Assembly: GCF_023243075.1 (NCBI RefSeq)
Contig: NZ_JALKFZ020000171.1
Coordinates: 1-48,086, forward strand
Source: Frankia sp. AiPa1
Lineage (GTDB): Bacteria; Actinomycetota; Actinomycetes; Frankiales; Frankiaceae
Direction: 5' to 3'
DNA length: 48,086 nucleotides
Shown: positions 23,264 through 32,383 of the stretch, piece by piece
Position numbering within the stretch: the stretch's first letter is position 1
Layout: the number at the start of each line of letters is the position of its first letter
The notes under the pieces: generated by a model
What the model was told of the DNA's origin: nothing
The model's input: the letters and a program-made list of their open reading frames with translations, nothing else
The model's database searches: none
Translations under genes and position numbers: made by a program

Positions 23264-26191
23264 TCACGGATCGTGGGTCAGGGCCGGCTCCCGGAGTGGA
23301 TCGTCGGCGGCGGGGTCGGCAGGGTCGGCAGGGTCGGCGGCGGCGTCGGCAGGGTCGGCGGCGGCGTCGGCAGGGTCGGCGGCGGCGTCGGCGTCGGTTT
23401 CGAGGCGGCCGAGGTAAGCCGCGCGAACCCGAGGGTCACGCAGCACCTCTGCCGGCGGGCCAGCCGCGATCACCGTGCCGAAGTCGAGCACGATGAGGTG
23501 GTCACAGGTCGCGGCGACGACGTCGATGTTGTGTTCGACCAACAGCACCGCCGCCCCCGACTGATCGGCGAGCTGGCGGAACAGCACGCTCGCCGCCCGC
23601 CGCTCGGCCCCGTTCAGCCCGGCCGCGGGCTCGTCGAGCAGGACGGCCACCGGCTGCTGGGCGACCAGGCGGGTGATCGCCGCCATCCGGCGCAGGCCCT
23701 GCGGCAGGTCGGCGACCGCGGTGTCCAGGTCGTCGGCGAGACCCAGCAGGTCGACCGCGGCCCGCGCGGCCTCGTTCAGCCGGCCGCGGCGGGGAGCGAC
23801 CAGATCCCGGGCGTAGGCCAGCCGGCCACGGCCGTCGAGCGCGGTCAGAACGTTCTCCCGGACGCTGAGATCGTCGAACAGCTCCAGGTTCTGGAAGGTC
23901 CGCCCGAGACCCAACCGGGCCCGCGCGGACGGACCGTACCCGCTGATCGTCCGGCCCCGCAGCTCGACCGTGCCCGCGGCGACCTGGGTGAAGCCGGTGA
24001 GCGCGTCGATGAGGCTGGTCTTTCCGGCACCGTTGGGGCCGACCACTCCGACGACCCGACCGGCGGTGAGCTCGAGGGACACGTCGTTGACGGCGACCGC
24101 GCTCCCGTAGGCGACCCGCAGGCCGCGGGCCACCAACACGCTCTCCCCCGCGACGAGGCCGGCCACCCGGCGCAGTCCCGAAGCCGCCCCGGGGGCGGGC
24201 GCGCCGGCCCCGGCCGCCCCAGGCGCGGGCATCGCGGCGGGGCCCTCCGCCGCGGGCCGGGGGGTCGTTCCCGGACCGTCGGCATCCGGTCGGTCGCGCC
24301 GTCGGCCACGCAGCCGGGCGACCTGACGGCCCAGGCGCGCACCAGGACCGGTCGACCGCGCAATGACCCCGCTGGGCGACCTGACCATCACGTCGAGGAC
24401 GAACAGGCCGGTGGCGATCGGCAGCCAGGCGTCGATCTGCGACCATCGCAGGACCTCGCTGATGAAGTTCGCCACCACGCCGCCCTGGGTGCCGACCGCG
24501 GCGAAGATCGCGCCGGCGACGTAGCCGACCCCGCCGACGACGGTGAAGGCCAGCGCGGTGATCGACTGGAAGACGCTGTAGCTGGAGAAGTCCGCGATCT
24601 GGTAGCGGAAGGCGGCCAGCGCTCCGGCGAGCCCGGCCAGGCCCGCGGAGACCGCGAAGGCGCCAAGCTTCGCCCCGCTCACCGAGACCCCGACGGCTGC
24701 CGCGCCTCGTTCGTTGGCCCGCACCGCCAGGTAGCGTCGGCCGGACTCGCCCCGGCGCAGGTTCAGCACGGCGAGTGCGCACAGCGCGAACACGACGACG
24801 CAGAACGCGGCGAACCGGTCGGGATGGGTCGAGGGATCCAGGCTGAGGCCGAACAGCGTCGGGCTGTGCACCGTCAGCCCGTCCACCCCGCCGGTCAGGT
24901 GCGGCTCGGCGAGCACCAGGTTCTCCACCGCCAGCGACAGGCCGAGCGTGACGATGGCCAGGTTGACCCCGCGTACCCGTACCGCGGGCGCTCCGATGAC
25001 CAGGCCCAGCGCGGCCGCGGCGAGGGTGCCGAGCAGCAGGCAGAGAAGGAAGGGAAGGTGCCAGTTGTTACTGAGCCGGGCGGCCACGAACGAGCCGAAC
25101 CCGGCGAGCGCGCCGCAGGCGACGCTGATCTGGCCGGCGTAGCCGGTGACGACGACGATCGACAGCGCCCACAGCCCGAACAGGGCGCTGTTGGCGGCCG
25201 CCGATGACCAGGTCGGGGACAGCGCGAGCGCGACGACGAGGCCGAGCGCGGTCCACAGCACGGCGCGCACCGGCGGGATGCGCCCGCTGCCGGCCCGCGG
25301 CAGCCGGGCCACCTGCGCCTCACCGCGGCCGGGCAGCACCGCGCCACCGAGCACCACCGCGACGATGATCAGGGCGAACGGCAGCGAGGCCCGGATGCCG
25401 GAGCTGACATCCCAGGTGCGCAGGACCGACTCGAGCACGCCGAGGCCGAGTCCCACGGCCACCGTCGACCAGATGCCGTTGAACCGGCCGATCAGGGCCG
25501 CGGCCATCGCCGGGATGACCAGCAGCGTCAGCGCCCCCGGTGACAGGCCGATGACCGGGATGAGCAGGATGCCGGCGAAGGCCGCCACCGCGCCGCCGAC
25601 CCCCCAGGTGAGCAGGCCGGTGGGATGCGGGGAGATCCCGATCGCGGCCGCGGCGACGGGGTTCTCCCGCAGCGCGGTCGCGTTCAGGCCCAGCCTGGTC
25701 CGGGTGAACAGCGCCGTCAGGCCGGCCGCCAGCAGCACCGTGACGATCAGGACGACCAGGGTGTCGTAGGTGATGAACCCGCCGAACAGATCGATCTTCC
25801 CCGAGCCGAACAACGGCGGCAGCAGCGTGGTCTCGGTGCCGTACTTCTTCACCACCGCGCTCTGCAGCAGCAGCATGAGCCCGAGTGTCGCGACGACCTT
25901 GGCCATGTCGGAGGCGTTGCGCAGCAGCCGCACGACCGCGAGGTAGAACAGCACGCCGAGCGCCGCGCCCGCCAGGACGCCGAACACCATGGCCGGCGCC
26001 ACCGGCAGGCCGTGCCCGTCACCACCGTCGTGCAGATCCCAGAAGACGTAGCTGCCCACCATGCCGATGGCGCCCTGGGCGAAGTTCAGGATTCCCGACC
26101 CGCGGTTGACGGCGACGATGCCGAGCGCGACGAGCGCGTAGGCTCCACCGCCCGACAGGCCGATCAGGGCGAACTGCCACAGCTCGGACAC
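23264..26191 (-). CDS. Fused ABC importer: LivH permease, LivM permease and LivG ATPase in one chain
   Basis: A 975-residue membrane protein combining three subunits that are normally separate. Residues about 1-285 are LivH-like (GLSGGGAYALVALGIVAVNRGSGILNFAQGA). About 300-640 is LivM-like (GYAGQISVACGALAGFGSF; VRGVNLAIVTLGLSLAVENLVL). A Pro/Ala linker follows, then a LivG ATPase with Walker A GPNGAGKT (718-725), GRTFQNLELF, and Walker B LLDEPAAGLN (Asp853). The signature is LPQGLRR rather than LSxGQ, a variant. The tail carries an Ala/Asp/Pro repeat encoded by a 21-bp tandem repeat. GTG at 26191 is chosen because it follows AAGGAGG and the protein then begins SELWQFALIGLSGGG, as LivH proteins do; a GTG/ATG up to 29 codons earlier adds nothing family-like. 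LivF (19648) and LivJ (20495) complete the importer. Confidence 0.9.
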   Translation of the reverse strand: MSELWQFALIGLSGGGAYALVALGIVAVNRGSGILNFAQGAIGMVGSYVFWDLHDGGDGHGLPVAPAMVFGVLAGAALGVLFYLAVVRLLRNASDMAKVVATLGLMLLLQSAVVKKYGTETTLLPPLFGSGKIDLFGGFITYDTLVVLIVTVLLAAGLTALFTRTRLGLNATALRENPVAAAAIGISPHPTGLLTWGVGGAVAAFAGILLIPVIGLSPGALTLLVIPAMAAALIGRFNGIWSTVAVGLGLGVLESVLRTWDVSSGIRASLPFALIIVAVVLGGAVLPGRGEAQVARLPRAGSGRIPPVRAVLWTALGLVVALALSPTWSSAAANSALFGLWALSIVVVTGYAGQISVACGALAGFGSFVAARLSNNWHLPFLLCLLLGTLAAAALGLVIGAPAVRVRGVNLAIVTLGLSLAVENLVLAEPHLTGGVDGLTVHSPTLFGLSLDPSTHPDRFAAFCVVVFALCALAVLNLRRGESGRRYLAVRANERGAAAVGVSVSGAKLGAFAVSAGLAGLAGALAAFRYQIADFSSYSVFQSITALAFTVVGGVGYVAGAIFAAVGTQGGVVANFISEVLRWSQIDAWLPIATGLFVLDVMVRSPSGVIARSTGPGARLGRQVARLRGRRRDRPDADGPGTTPRPAAEGPAAMPAPGAAGAGAPAPGAASGLRRVAGLVAGESVLVARGLRVAYGSAVAVNDVSLELTAGRVVGVVGPNGAGKTSLIDALTGFTQVAAGTVELRGRTISGYGPSARARLGLGRTFQNLELFDDLSVRENVLTALDGRGRLAYARDLVAPRRGRLNEAARAAVDLLGLADDLDTAVADLPQGLRRMAAITRLVAQQPVAVLLDEPAAGLNGAERRAASVLFRQLADQSGAAVLLVEHNIDVVAATCDHLIVLDFGTVIAAGPPAEVLRDPRVRAAYLGRLETDADAAADPADAAADPADAAADPADPADPAADDPLREPALTHDP
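23331..23393. repeat. 21-bp tandem repeat in the 3' end of the fused transporter gene
   Basis: Three near-perfect 21-bp copies (GGGTCGGCGGCGGCGTCGGC plus one base), flanked by shorter partial units from about 23305. They encode repeated Asp-Pro-Ala-Asp-Ala-Ala-Ala heptads in the cytoplasmic C-terminal tail. Confidence 0.93.
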
Positions 26192-26350
26192 AGGCCTCCT
26201 TCCGCTTCCCGCGGGGTACGGCACTCGCGGGAGCGCGCCCAGAGCTGTGAGCGACGGCCGGGAGGGACCGTCGTTCACAGCGACTGGGAACCCGCGAGAC
26301 GGGACGGGATGTGACGAGAACCACCATAGTGCCAGGTCCCAGGCTTAGCA

Positions 26351-26368
26351 AGTAAGCGTTCGCATACG
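26351..26368 (+). promoter_or_regulatory. Operator-like palindrome in transporter/ALDH divergent region (left)
   Basis: AGTAAGCGTTCGCATACG matches 16 of 18 consensus positions. It is 159 bp upstream of the fused transporter start and 109 bp upstream of the ALDH start. Confidence 0.65.
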
Positions 26369-26416
26369 TCCATGAGACTGCGCTGGGGGCCATCGCTGGG
26401 CGCCCGGCTGACCAGT

Positions 26417-26434
26417 AGCGAGCGTTCGCTCTCA
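26417..26434 (+). promoter_or_regulatory. Operator-like palindrome in transporter/ALDH divergent region (right)
   Basis: AGCGAGCGTTCGCTCTCA, 15 of 18 matches with perfectly symmetric GAGCG-TT-CGCTC arms. It is 43 bp upstream of the 26478 ALDH start. Confidence 0.68.
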
Positions 26435-26477
26435 CTGTTAGGGTCACGGAAACCGGCGAGCGTCCCAGGGAGGCGAC

Positions 26478-27986
26478 GTGAGCGACCAGCTGATGTATCG
26501 GCGGACGTTCTACATCGACGGCGCGTGGGTCGAACCGGCCGGCACGGTGGAGTTACCGGTCATCTCACCCTCGACCGAGCAACAGGTCGGAGCGGTCCCG
26601 GTGGCCACCACCGCGGACATCGACCGGGCCGTGGCCGCCGCCCGCACCGCGTTCGACGACGGCCCGTGGCCGCGGCTGGGCGTCGGCGAGCGGGCCGACA
26701 TCCTGCACCGCGCGGCCGCCGCGCTGCGCAAGGTCGAGCAGGACATCGCCGGCGTCACCGTCGACGAGATGGGCGTTGCCAGCAGCCAGGCCAGACCCGC
26801 CCAGACGGCCCTGGTGGCCCCGGTCTTCGACTACTACGCCGAGCTGATCCGCACGTACGCGTTCGAGCGGCTGGTCCGCTCCGGTGCCGCCGGGGCCCTG
26901 GTGACCCAGGAGCCGGTCGGCGTCGTCGCCGCGATCGTCCCGTGGAACGCGCCGGTGACGCTCGCCGCCTGGAAGATCGCCCCGGCGCTGGCCGCCGGAT
27001 GCACCGTCGTACTCAAACCACCGCCCGAGGCCCCGCTGAGCAACTACCTGCTCGCCGAGGCACTGGCCGAGGCGGGCGTTCCGGCCGGGGTGATCAACCT
27101 CGTCCCCGGCGGTCGCGAGGTCGGCGAGCACCTGGTCACCCATCCTGGCACCGACAAGGTCGCCTTCACCGGATCGACCGCGGCCGGCAAGAAGATCATG
27201 AGCCTGTGTGGGGACCAGGTGAAGCGGGTCTCCCTCGAGCTCGGCGGCAAGTCCGCCTCGGTCCTGCTCGACGACGTCGACCTCGCCGTGGCCATCCCCG
27301 CCGTCGTCCGGGGCGGGATGCACCTGTCCGGCCAGGTCTGCGGCGCGAACACCCGGATCCTGGTGGCCCGCGCCCACTACGCCGAGGCGCTCGCGGCGGC
27401 CGGCGACGTGGCGCGGGCGGTACCGTACGGCGATCCGCACGACCCGACGACCGTGGTCGGCCCGCTGGTCGCCGAGCGCCAACGGGCCCGGGTGGAGGAC
27501 TTCATCCACGGCGCCGTCGTCGACGGGGCGCGGATCGTGGCCGGCGGCGCCCGGCCCGCGCATCTGCCCCGGGGCTGGTACGTGCCGCCGACGATCCTCG
27601 GCGATGTCGACAACGGCATGCGCGTCGCCCGCGAGGAGATCTTCGGGCCGGTGCTGAGCTTCATCCCCTACGACAGCGACGCCGAGGCCGTGCGGATCGC
27701 GAACGACTCGCGGTACGGCCTGTCCGGCGGGGTGTGGAGCGCCGACCCGGCGCGCGCCCTCGCCCTCGCCCGGCAGATCCGCACCGGCAGCGTCTCGGTG
27801 AACGGCGCCAACATCCCGTTCCCGCTGGTGCCCTTCGGTGGGTTCGGGGAGTCGGGCCTTGGCCGGGAGCTCGGCCCCGAGGGGCTGGCCCAGTTCCTGG
27901 AGCCCCGCAGCATCGGCCTTCCGGGCGCGCTCCTGGACGGGCCCGCTGCCCTGCCTCTGGCCGACCAGGCGAAGGAGACCCGGTGA
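26478..27986 (+). CDS. Aldehyde dehydrogenase
   Basis: A 502-residue NAD(P)+-dependent aldehyde dehydrogenase. Catalytic Cys288 is in SGQVCGANTRI and general-base Glu254 in LELGGKS; the cofactor motif FTGSTAAGKKI and the Asn in VPWNAP are present. The last 20 residues (after FLEPRSIGLPG) exceed the usual C terminus. The GTG at 26478 follows GGGAGG. It opens an operon with a second ALDH (GTGA overlap) and a P450, so the pair could oxidise aldehydes formed by the P450 or by the neighbouring alcohol dehydrogenase. Two ALDHs in direct succession may work on different chain positions or form a heteromer; neither can be decided from sequence. Confidence 0.94.
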   Translation: MSDQLMYRRTFYIDGAWVEPAGTVELPVISPSTEQQVGAVPVATTADIDRAVAAARTAFDDGPWPRLGVGERADILHRAAAALRKVEQDIAGVTVDEMGVASSQARPAQTALVAPVFDYYAELIRTYAFERLVRSGAAGALVTQEPVGVVAAIVPWNAPVTLAAWKIAPALAAGCTVVLKPPPEAPLSNYLLAEALAEAGVPAGVINLVPGGREVGEHLVTHPGTDKVAFTGSTAAGKKIMSLCGDQVKRVSLELGGKSASVLLDDVDLAVAIPAVVRGGMHLSGQVCGANTRILVARAHYAEALAAAGDVARAVPYGDPHDPTTVVGPLVAERQRARVEDFIHGAVVDGARIVAGGARPAHLPRGWYVPPTILGDVDNGMRVAREEIFGPVLSFIPYDSDAEAVRIANDSRYGLSGGVWSADPARALALARQIRTGSVSVNGANIPFPLVPFGGFGESGLGRELGPEGLAQFLEPRSIGLPGALLDGPAALPLADQAKETR

Positions 27987-29488
27987 CGACGACCGCGGCC
28001 ACCCTCGACCTGCCGGTGCTGCCGTTCCCGCAGCCGCGGCGGATGCTGATCGGCGGCGAGTGGGTGCCGGCCGCGGACGGGCGGACCTTTCCCAGCATCA
28101 ACCCGTCCACCGGCGAGGTGATCGCACAGGTGGCCGAGGGCAGCTCCGTGGACGCCGACCGCGCGGTGGCGGCGGCCCGCGCGGCCTTCGAGTCCGGCCC
28201 GTGGCCGCGGATGCTGCCGCGGCACCGCCAGGACCTGCTGCTGGCCGTCGCCGACCAGCTCGACGAGCACCAGGACGAGCTGCGCCTGCTCGAGACGCTC
28301 GACATGGGCTACCCGATCGGCAAGCCGCGCAGGAGCCCCCGCAGGTCGACCTGGGAGGCCAGTGTCCTGCGCTACTACGCGGGCCTGGCCACGAAGATCC
28401 ACGGCGAGACGATCCCGAACTCGATCCCCGGGGAGATCTTCTCCTACACGGTGCGGGAACCGGTCGGTGTGGTCGCGGCGATCGTCCCGTGGAACCGGCC
28501 GATCAGCAACGCGATCTGGAAGATCGCCCCCGTGCTCGCCACCGGCTGCACGATGGTGCTCAAGCCGGCCGAGGAGGCGAGCCTCACCGCCATCCGCATC
28601 GGCGAGCTGCTGCTGGAGGCCGGCGTTCCAGCCGGCGTCGTGAACATCGTGACCGGCTTCGGGGAGACGGTCGGCGCGGCGCTCACCGAGCACGACGGCG
28701 TCGACAAGGTCGCCTTCACCGGGTCGACCGCGGTCGGCAAGCACATCGTGCGGGCGTCCGCCGGCAACCTCAAGCGGGTCACCCTGGAACTCGGCGGCAA
28801 GTCGCCGGACGTCGTGTTCGCCGACGCCGACCTGGACAAGGCCGTTCCCGGCGCCGCGATGGCCGTGTTCAGCAACTCCGGCCAGATCTGCTGTGCCGGC
28901 ACCCGCATCTACGTGGAGCGGCCGATCTACGACGAGTTCGTCGAGCGTCTTTCCGCCTTCGCGCGCGGCCTCAAGGTCGGCAACAGCCTGGACCCGACCA
29001 CCACGATCGGCCCGGTGGTCTCCGCCGAGCAGCTCGAACGGGTCACCGGGTACTGCGACCTGGGCCGCGAGGAGGGCGCCCGGACCACCGCCGGCGGGCG
29101 CCGGCTCACCGACGGCGAGCTGGCCAAGGGCTATTTCGTCGAGCCCACCGTGCTCGCCGATGTGCGGGACGAGATGCGCGTCGCCCGGGAGGAGATCTTC
29201 GGCCCGGTGGCCACCGTGCTGCCCTTCGACTCGTTCGACGAGGTGACGGCGCGCGCCAACGACAGCGAGTTCGGCCTCTCCGGCGGCCTGTGGACCCGCG
29301 ACGTCGGCCGGGCGCACCGGCTGGCGGCACGGATGCGCGCCGGCACCGTATGGGTGAACTCCTTCCTGCTCATGGACCCGGCCGTGCCGTTCGGCGGCTA
29401 CAAGTCCAGCGGCTGGGGCCGGGAGATGGGCGAGGAGTCCCTCAGCGGCTACCTCAACGTCAAGTCGATCTGGATCAACACCGCCTGA
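27983..29488 (+). CDS. Aldehyde dehydrogenase (second in operon)
   Basis: A 501-residue ALDH. Catalytic Cys303 lies in SGQICCAGTRI, Glu in LELGGKSPD, the cofactor loop is FTGSTAVGKHI, and the C-terminal PFGGYKSSGWGREMGEE matches the ALDH1/betaine-aldehyde branch. The frame is open far upstream inside the previous gene; GTG at 27983 is fixed by AAGGAG at good spacing and a GTGA overlap with the previous stop. It is clearly different from the first ALDH, so this is not a simple recent duplication. It is followed after 70 bp by a P450 gene. Confidence 0.94.
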   Translation: MTTTAATLDLPVLPFPQPRRMLIGGEWVPAADGRTFPSINPSTGEVIAQVAEGSSVDADRAVAAARAAFESGPWPRMLPRHRQDLLLAVADQLDEHQDELRLLETLDMGYPIGKPRRSPRRSTWEASVLRYYAGLATKIHGETIPNSIPGEIFSYTVREPVGVVAAIVPWNRPISNAIWKIAPVLATGCTMVLKPAEEASLTAIRIGELLLEAGVPAGVVNIVTGFGETVGAALTEHDGVDKVAFTGSTAVGKHIVRASAGNLKRVTLELGGKSPDVVFADADLDKAVPGAAMAVFSNSGQICCAGTRIYVERPIYDEFVERLSAFARGLKVGNSLDPTTTIGPVVSAEQLERVTGYCDLGREEGARTTAGGRRLTDGELAKGYFVEPTVLADVRDEMRVAREEIFGPVATVLPFDSFDEVTARANDSEFGLSGGLWTRDVGRAHRLAARMRAGTVWVNSFLLMDPAVPFGGYKSSGWGREMGEESLSGYLNVKSIWINTA

Positions 29489-29510
29489 CGGACCCGTCGG
29501 CCTGGGCCGC

Positions 29511-29543
29511 ACCGCACGCTGACCGGTACCGCACGCTGACCGG
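29511..29543. repeat. 16-bp direct repeat before P450 gene
   Basis: ACCGCACGCTGACCGG occurs twice with one base between copies, in the 70-bp spacer between the ALDH stop and the P450 start. Confidence 0.93.
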
Positions 29544-29558
29544 AGAGGACCTGGAGCG

Positions 29559-30887
29559 ATGCCCCCCTCACCCGCCCATCCGTCCCCAGCCCCGTCCCCC
29601 GTTCCGGACCCCTCGCCGGACCCGGGTCCGGCATCCGGCCCGATCGCTGCCGCGGGTACGTGCCCGCATCCGGCGTCAGCGTCGGTACCGGCGGCGGCAC
29701 CGATGCCCGACGCGTGGATCAGCGGCGACTTCGACCATCTCTCCCCGCGGCTGGCCCCCGTCCTGCACGAGACGCTGGCCCGGATGCGCTCGGTCTGCCC
29801 GGTGGCGCACAGCGGGCAGCACGGCGGGTTCTGGGTCGTCTCCCGGTACTCCGACGTGCTGCGCGTAGCCCAGGACTGGGAGACGTTCACCTCGACGCAG
29901 GGGCTCAACATCCCGCCGACCCGCTCGCACATCCGCAACATCCCGGTCGAGGTCGACCCGCCCGAGCAGCGTGTCTACAAACGTCTGATCAACACGCACT
30001 TCACGCCGCAGGCGATCGCCGGCTGGCAGCCACTCGTGCGCGCGCAGGTCACCCGTCTCATCGACGCCTTCCTCGAACGCGGGTCCTGCGAGTTCATGAA
30101 CGACTTCGCCCGGCCGCTGCCGAGCCTGACGTTCTTCGAGCTCGCCCTCGCCGCGCCCGTCGAGGATCTCGACGAGGTGGCCCGGCTGGCCTCGACGTCG
30201 TCGATCCCCAATGATCCCGAGGCCGGGGCGGCCTGGGCCGGCCTCGCCGCGTGGATCACGGACTTCGTGGCCCGCCGCCGCGGCCAGCCGCCGCGCGGGG
30301 ACGTCGTCGACGCCGTGCTCACCTCCACCTTCGAGGGTCGTCCCCTCACCGAGCAGGAGATCATCGGCATCGTCCAGCTACTCATCCTCGGCGGGCTGGA
30401 GACCACCGCCGGCGCCCTGGGCCTGATCATGCACCGGTTCTGCCGGTCCCCCGAGATCCCGGCGCGGCTGCGGGCCCGCCCCGACCTGATCCCGAAGGCG
30501 GTCGAGGAACTGTTACGGCTCGACAGCCCGTTCATCGCCATCGGCCGCACCGCGACCCGGGACGTCGAACTCGGCGGCAACCAGATCCGCGCGGGCGACA
30601 AGGTCCTGCTCTACTGGGCCTCCGCCGGGCGCGACGAGCAGGAGTTCGACGCACCGGACGACTTCGACCCCGAGCGGGCGAAGAACCGGCACCTCGCCTT
30701 CGGGGCCGGGCCGCACCGCTGCATCGGATCCAACGTCGCGCGGCAGAACATGCGGATCGCACTGGAGGAACTCGTCCGCCGGCTCGACGATGTCCGCCTC
30801 GCCGACGACGCTGACATCCACTTCCACAACACCCTCACCCGCGCCCCTCGCACCCTGCCCATCACGTTCACCCCGGCGCGGGACTGA
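29559..30887 (+). CDS. Cytochrome P450
   Basis: A 442-residue soluble bacterial P450. Heme-binding loop FGAGPHRCIGS with thiolate Cys388; I-helix LLILGGLETTAG with Glu281 (the usual acid-alcohol pair region); K-helix EELLR. The first 50 residues are an unusual Pro/Ala/Ser-rich, probably disordered leader before the true domain begins near PDAWISGDFDHLSP; an internal ATG (MPDAW) could be an alternative start, but the ATG at 29559 follows CTGGAGCG. It is close to the P450 at 40607-41851 (shared DFDHLSP-type and HSxQxGGFWVV starts, LLILGGLETTAG and AFGAGPHRC), so the two are paralogues. The redox partner may be the ferredoxin at 33694-33882. Confidence 0.94.
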   Translation: MPPSPAHPSPAPSPVPDPSPDPGPASGPIAAAGTCPHPASASVPAAAPMPDAWISGDFDHLSPRLAPVLHETLARMRSVCPVAHSGQHGGFWVVSRYSDVLRVAQDWETFTSTQGLNIPPTRSHIRNIPVEVDPPEQRVYKRLINTHFTPQAIAGWQPLVRAQVTRLIDAFLERGSCEFMNDFARPLPSLTFFELALAAPVEDLDEVARLASTSSIPNDPEAGAAWAGLAAWITDFVARRRGQPPRGDVVDAVLTSTFEGRPLTEQEIIGIVQLLILGGLETTAGALGLIMHRFCRSPEIPARLRARPDLIPKAVEELLRLDSPFIAIGRTATRDVELGGNQIRAGDKVLLYWASAGRDEQEFDAPDDFDPERAKNRHLAFGAGPHRCIGSNVARQNMRIALEELVRRLDDVRLADDADIHFHNTLTRAPRTLPITFTPARD

Positions 30888-30934
30888 CGGATCCGGCGCC
30901 GCCCTTCTCGACGACCCGCCCTTCTAACTAACGG

Positions 30935-30966
30935 CCCGCCCCACCGACGACCCGCCCCACCGACGA
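30935..30966. repeat. 16-bp tandem repeat, two perfect copies
   Basis: CCCGCCCCACCGACGA twice, head to tail, downstream of the P450 gene; looser copies of CGACCCGCCC flank it on the left. Confidence 0.93.
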
Positions 30967-31097
30967 CGCGCGTCCCCGACGGTTCCCTATCCGGGCGGCG
31001 TTCTTCCACCAGCGCGGCCGTCACGCATCGGCACGACGCCGTTTGTCGTTTTTGTCGGTTCTCTGCGTGGGAAACGGTGACCGTGGTCGTACCTACC

Positions 31098-31128
31098 GGT
31101 TTCGTGTCCGATTTGCCCCACCAGAAGG
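31098..31128 (+). repeat. Member of dispersed hairpin-like element (degenerate)
   Basis: Contains TTCGTGTCCGATTTGCC followed by CCACCAGAAGG, matching the loop of 19555-19586 in reverse complement and the right arm of 17638-17679 (CCAGAAG). Its own stem is weak. It lies in a non-coding region like the other copies. Confidence 0.45.
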
Positions 31129-31285
31129 ACCACGCGTCCGCCGCAGTCCCCGGGACCCCGGCGGACGTCCCCTGATCCGTCACCGAGAGCGCCGACCATC
31201 ACCCCACACATCCGAGAGGGCGCGTTCGGTCACGGCCCGGATGACGGGCGGGTCAGTCAGGCAGCAGGAGCCACCTGACAAAGTC

Positions 31286-32383
31286 CTACTCGGCGGCGGC
31301 CGATGGTGGGACGATGACGATCCGGGTGCCGTCGGCGGCCCGGAGCCGGTCGATGCCGTCGTTGACCTCGTCGAGGGTGATCCGTCGCGAGACCATCGAG
31401 CGCAGGTCCAGCTGGCCGGCCTCCGCCAGGCGCAGGAAGCGCGGGAAGTCGCGCAGGATCTGCGAACCGCCGACCGGCGAGCCCACCAGGCGCTTGCCCG
31501 AGAAGACCGCGGGGATCGCCGGCAGGGTGATGGTGTCGCCCACCGCGGGCATGCCGACCAGCGTGACCGTGCCCTCCGGCCGGGTCATCGCGAACGCCTG
31601 GGCCATCAGCTTCGGCTGCCCGACGGCCTCGAAGCCGTAGTCCACGCCGCGCCCGGCGCTCAGCGCGCGCACCTGCTCGAGCGGGTCGCCCTGCGCCGGG
31701 TCGATCTCGTGGGTGGCGCCCGCCGCGCGGGCGGACTCGCGTCGGGCCGCCGACAGGTCGATAGCGATGATCGTGGACGCGCCGGCGATGCGCGCACCCT
31801 GGATGACGGACTGTCCGACCCCACCGCAGCCGATCACCGCCACGCTCGAGCCAGGGGTGACGCCGGCCGTGTTGAGTGCCGCCCCGACCCCGGTGGTCAC
31901 CCCGCAGCCAAGCAGGGCGAGCTCCTCGTCGGGCAGGTCGGTCTCCACCGCCACCACCGTCGCCTCATCGACGACCATCAGTTCGGCGAACGACCCGCAG
32001 CCGCAGACCGCCGTCGCCAGGCGGCCGTCGCCGAGCTGGAAGCGGCCGGCGGCCAGGATGGCGGGGCCCCGCTCGCAGTGGTTGGACATCCCGTTGGTGC
32101 ACCACCAGCAGGCGCCGCAGGCCGGTGAGACCGAGGCGAGCACCCGCTGTCCGACCCGGACCCGGCGTACTTCGGCGCCGACCTCCACGGCCTCACCGCA
32201 GGCCTCGTGGCCCGGCACGGTCGGCAGCGGCAGCGGGGAGTGCCCCTCGATGACGTTGAGGTCCGTGTGGCAGATGCCGCTGGCGGCGACGCGCACGAGC
32301 ACATCCCGCGGCCCGAGCGGGGGAACCTCGAGGTCTTCCAGGACGAGCGGCTTGCCAGGCTCATAGGCGACGGCGACCTTCAT
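31286..32383 (-). CDS. Zinc-dependent alcohol dehydrogenase (MDR family)
   Basis: A 365-residue medium-chain dehydrogenase. Catalytic-zinc ligands Cys38 (ICHTDLN) and His59-Glu60 (PGHE) with a later Cys in LGCGVTTG. The structural-zinc lobe has Cys89, Cys92, Cys95 and Cys103 (CGACWWC...NHC). Rossmann motif GCGGVG follows. It resembles class III or NDMA-type actinobacterial alcohol dehydrogenases that oxidise long or cyclic alcohols. A GTG twelve codons upstream (32419) is in frame, but similarity begins at MKVAVAYEPG, so ATG at 32383 is used; AGAGAGG lies upstream. It is convergent with the P450 and divergent from the SDR at 32722, with an operator-like site at 32465-32482. Confidence 0.93.
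   Translation of the reverse strand: MKVAVAYEPGKPLVLEDLEVPPLGPRDVLVRVAASGICHTDLNVIEGHSPLPLPTVPGHEACGEAVEVGAEVRRVRVGQRVLASVSPACGACWWCTNGMSNHCERGPAILAAGRFQLGDGRLATAVCGCGSFAELMVVDEATVVAVETDLPDEELALLGCGVTTGVGAALNTAGVTPGSSVAVIGCGGVGQSVIQGARIAGASTIIAIDLSAARRESARAAGATHEIDPAQGDPLEQVRALSAGRGVDYGFEAVGQPKLMAQAFAMTRPEGTVTLVGMPAVGDTITLPAIPAVFSGKRLVGSPVGGSQILRDFPRFLRLAEAGQLDLRSMVSRRITLDEVNDGIDRLRAADGTRIVIVPPSAAAE

Larger units (their letters stand above)
30888..31285. other. 398-bp convergent intergenic region
   Basis: It separates the P450 (plus) from the alcohol dehydrogenase (minus). It holds a 16-bp perfect duplication (30935-30966) and a hairpin-family-like element (31098-31128). I see no convincing gene, and no clear intrinsic terminator. 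Confidence 0.7.

Noticed and set aside
27668..29941. Long minus-strand open frame of 757 codons
   Set aside because: It overlaps two clear ALDH genes on the plus strand and has the composition of an antisense shadow.
31043..31285. Open frames in the P450/ADH convergent gap
   Set aside because: Products are Arg/Pro-rich, without similarity, and overlap a dispersed-repeat-like element.
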